This document shows, one piece after another, positions 6,302 through 6,845 of a DNA stretch of 6,845 bases. Position 1 is the stretch's first letter, and each line of letters starts with the position of its first letter. Under the pieces are notes generated by a model. That model worked only from the letters and a program-made list of their open reading frames with translations, did no database searches and was not told the origin of the DNA. The stretch spans positions 1 through 6,845 of the forward strand of contig JAGQUY010000380.1 in NCBI GenBank assembly GCA_020438245.1. Direction: 5' to 3'. The stretch comes from Bacteroidota bacterium. GTDB taxonomy: Bacteria; CLD3; SB21. Both the position numbers and the translations under genes were made by a program.

Positions 6302-6845
6302 TCGGAATAAACATAGTTGGCAGCATCTGCCGCTTCCGGATAAGGAGCTTGATCCGCATAAGCAATAGCTGCGTCGATTTCATCAACAACCTCCTGATGG
6401 ATCGTCGCGATGTTCTTCTTGTTGAGAATTTTCTTCTCAATCAACAGTTTTTCAAATTGATCAATGGGATCTTTCTTTTGCCACTCCTCCAACAATCCCG
6501 CCGGATAGTATTCATGACCGTCATGTTCCGCATGACCCCGCATTCTCATCGTAACAGATTCGATAAGTGTCGGGCCCTCTCCCGAGCGGGCACGTTCAAC
6601 CGCGTCCTTGCACACCTCGTATACGGCTACGACATCGGTTCCGTCCACTTTTACGCCGGGAATGCCATATCCCTCGGCTCTGTCGACGGGACTTTCACAC
6701 GCGAATTGGAGAGCGTTTGGTGTGCTGTATGCATACTGATTATTTTCGATGATCAAAACGAAAGGTAACTTCCAAACAGCCGCCATATTCAGACCTTCGT
6801 GAAACTCTCCGACATTCATTCCACCATCGCCAATATAATTCATAA
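6298..6845 (-). CDS. 2-oxoacid dehydrogenase E1 component, alpha subunit (first of tandem pair; N-terminus off right edge)
   Basis: The C-terminal 182 or so residues of another E1 alpha subunit; the reading frame is open to the window edge, so the Met codon at 6843 is internal rather than the start. Visible are the thiamine-diphosphate motif (GDG followed 26 residues later by NN in IIENNQYAYSTP), the RARSGEGPTLIES segment, the MRMRGHAEHD loop and the conserved EEWQKKDPI helix. The catalytic and cofactor elements in view look intact, so there is no sign of decay. It is translationally coupled to the next gene through an ATGA overlap. Whether it also carries a basic N-terminal tail, and whether a beta subunit gene precedes it, cannot be seen. 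Confidence 0.93.
   Translation of the reverse strand, partial: MNYIGDGGMNVGEFHEGLNMAAVWKLPFVLIIENNQYAYSTPNALQFACESPVDRAEGYGIPGVKVDGTDVVAVYEVCKDAVERARSGEGPTLIESVTMRMRGHAEHDGHEYYPAGLLEEWQKKDPIDQFEKLLIEKKILNKKNIATIHQEVVDEIDAAIAYADQAPYPEAADAANYVYSE

Noticed and set aside
6178..6768. 196-codon plus-strand open frame opposite the two E1 alpha genes
   Set aside because: It is the antisense shadow of two clearly conserved genes, spans their junction, and shows no recognisable domain.
1..6845. Mobile element, defence island, CRISPR or phage remnants
   Set aside because: No transposase, integrase, direct-repeat array, tRNA or terminal inverted repeats were seen; all genes look intact and metabolic or degradative. 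The nuclease is a secreted NUC1 enzyme, not a restriction or toxin module, and no immunity gene is adjacent.

Overview
The window is a gene-dense bacterial segment with no gap longer than 37 bases and no RNA genes, insertion sequences or CRISPR arrays visible. Two proteins carry lipoprotein signal peptides and a third has a short export signal, which suggests a Gram-negative bacterium. Base composition is moderate. The family types (E1 alpha with a GHAEHD loop, PafA-like phosphatase, M64 peptidase, pre-peptidase-domain nuclease) are reminiscent of Acidobacteriota or the Bacteroidota/Chlorobi/Gemmatimonadota side of the tree. That placement is an impression from protein style, not a phylogenetic result.

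Layout, right to left along the minus strand: the C-terminal half of a first 2-oxoacid dehydrogenase E1 alpha subunit enters from the right edge. Its stop codon overlaps the start of a second, complete E1 alpha paralogue with a lysine-rich N-terminal extension. After 37 bases comes an exported M64 metallopeptidase. One plus-strand gene follows, a predicted lipoprotein nuclease (PPC domain plus NUC1 endonuclease). It converges on the peptidase with a single base between stop codons, and diverges from the next gene with only 24 bases between start codons. The minus strand then resumes with a lipoprotein phosphatase that matches the PafA active-site layout, a small VOC-fold protein whose Shine-Dalgarno lies in the phosphatase's last codons, and the N-terminal part of an E1 beta subunit running off the left edge.

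Two themes are interleaved. One is the thiamine-diphosphate E1 component of a pyruvate- or branched-chain-type dehydrogenase, present as alpha, alpha and beta but with the alphas and the beta about 5 kb apart. The other is a cluster of cell-envelope hydrolases (peptidase, nuclease, phosphatase) that could jointly degrade external protein and nucleic acid and release phosphate. The most noteworthy points are the tandem E1 alpha genes split from their beta, the basic tail on the second alpha, the nuclease/phosphatase head-to-head pair with a possible leaderless nuclease promoter, and a VOC protein that seems to lack metal ligands. I see no unmistakably new molecular system; these are hypotheses from arrangement and motifs.
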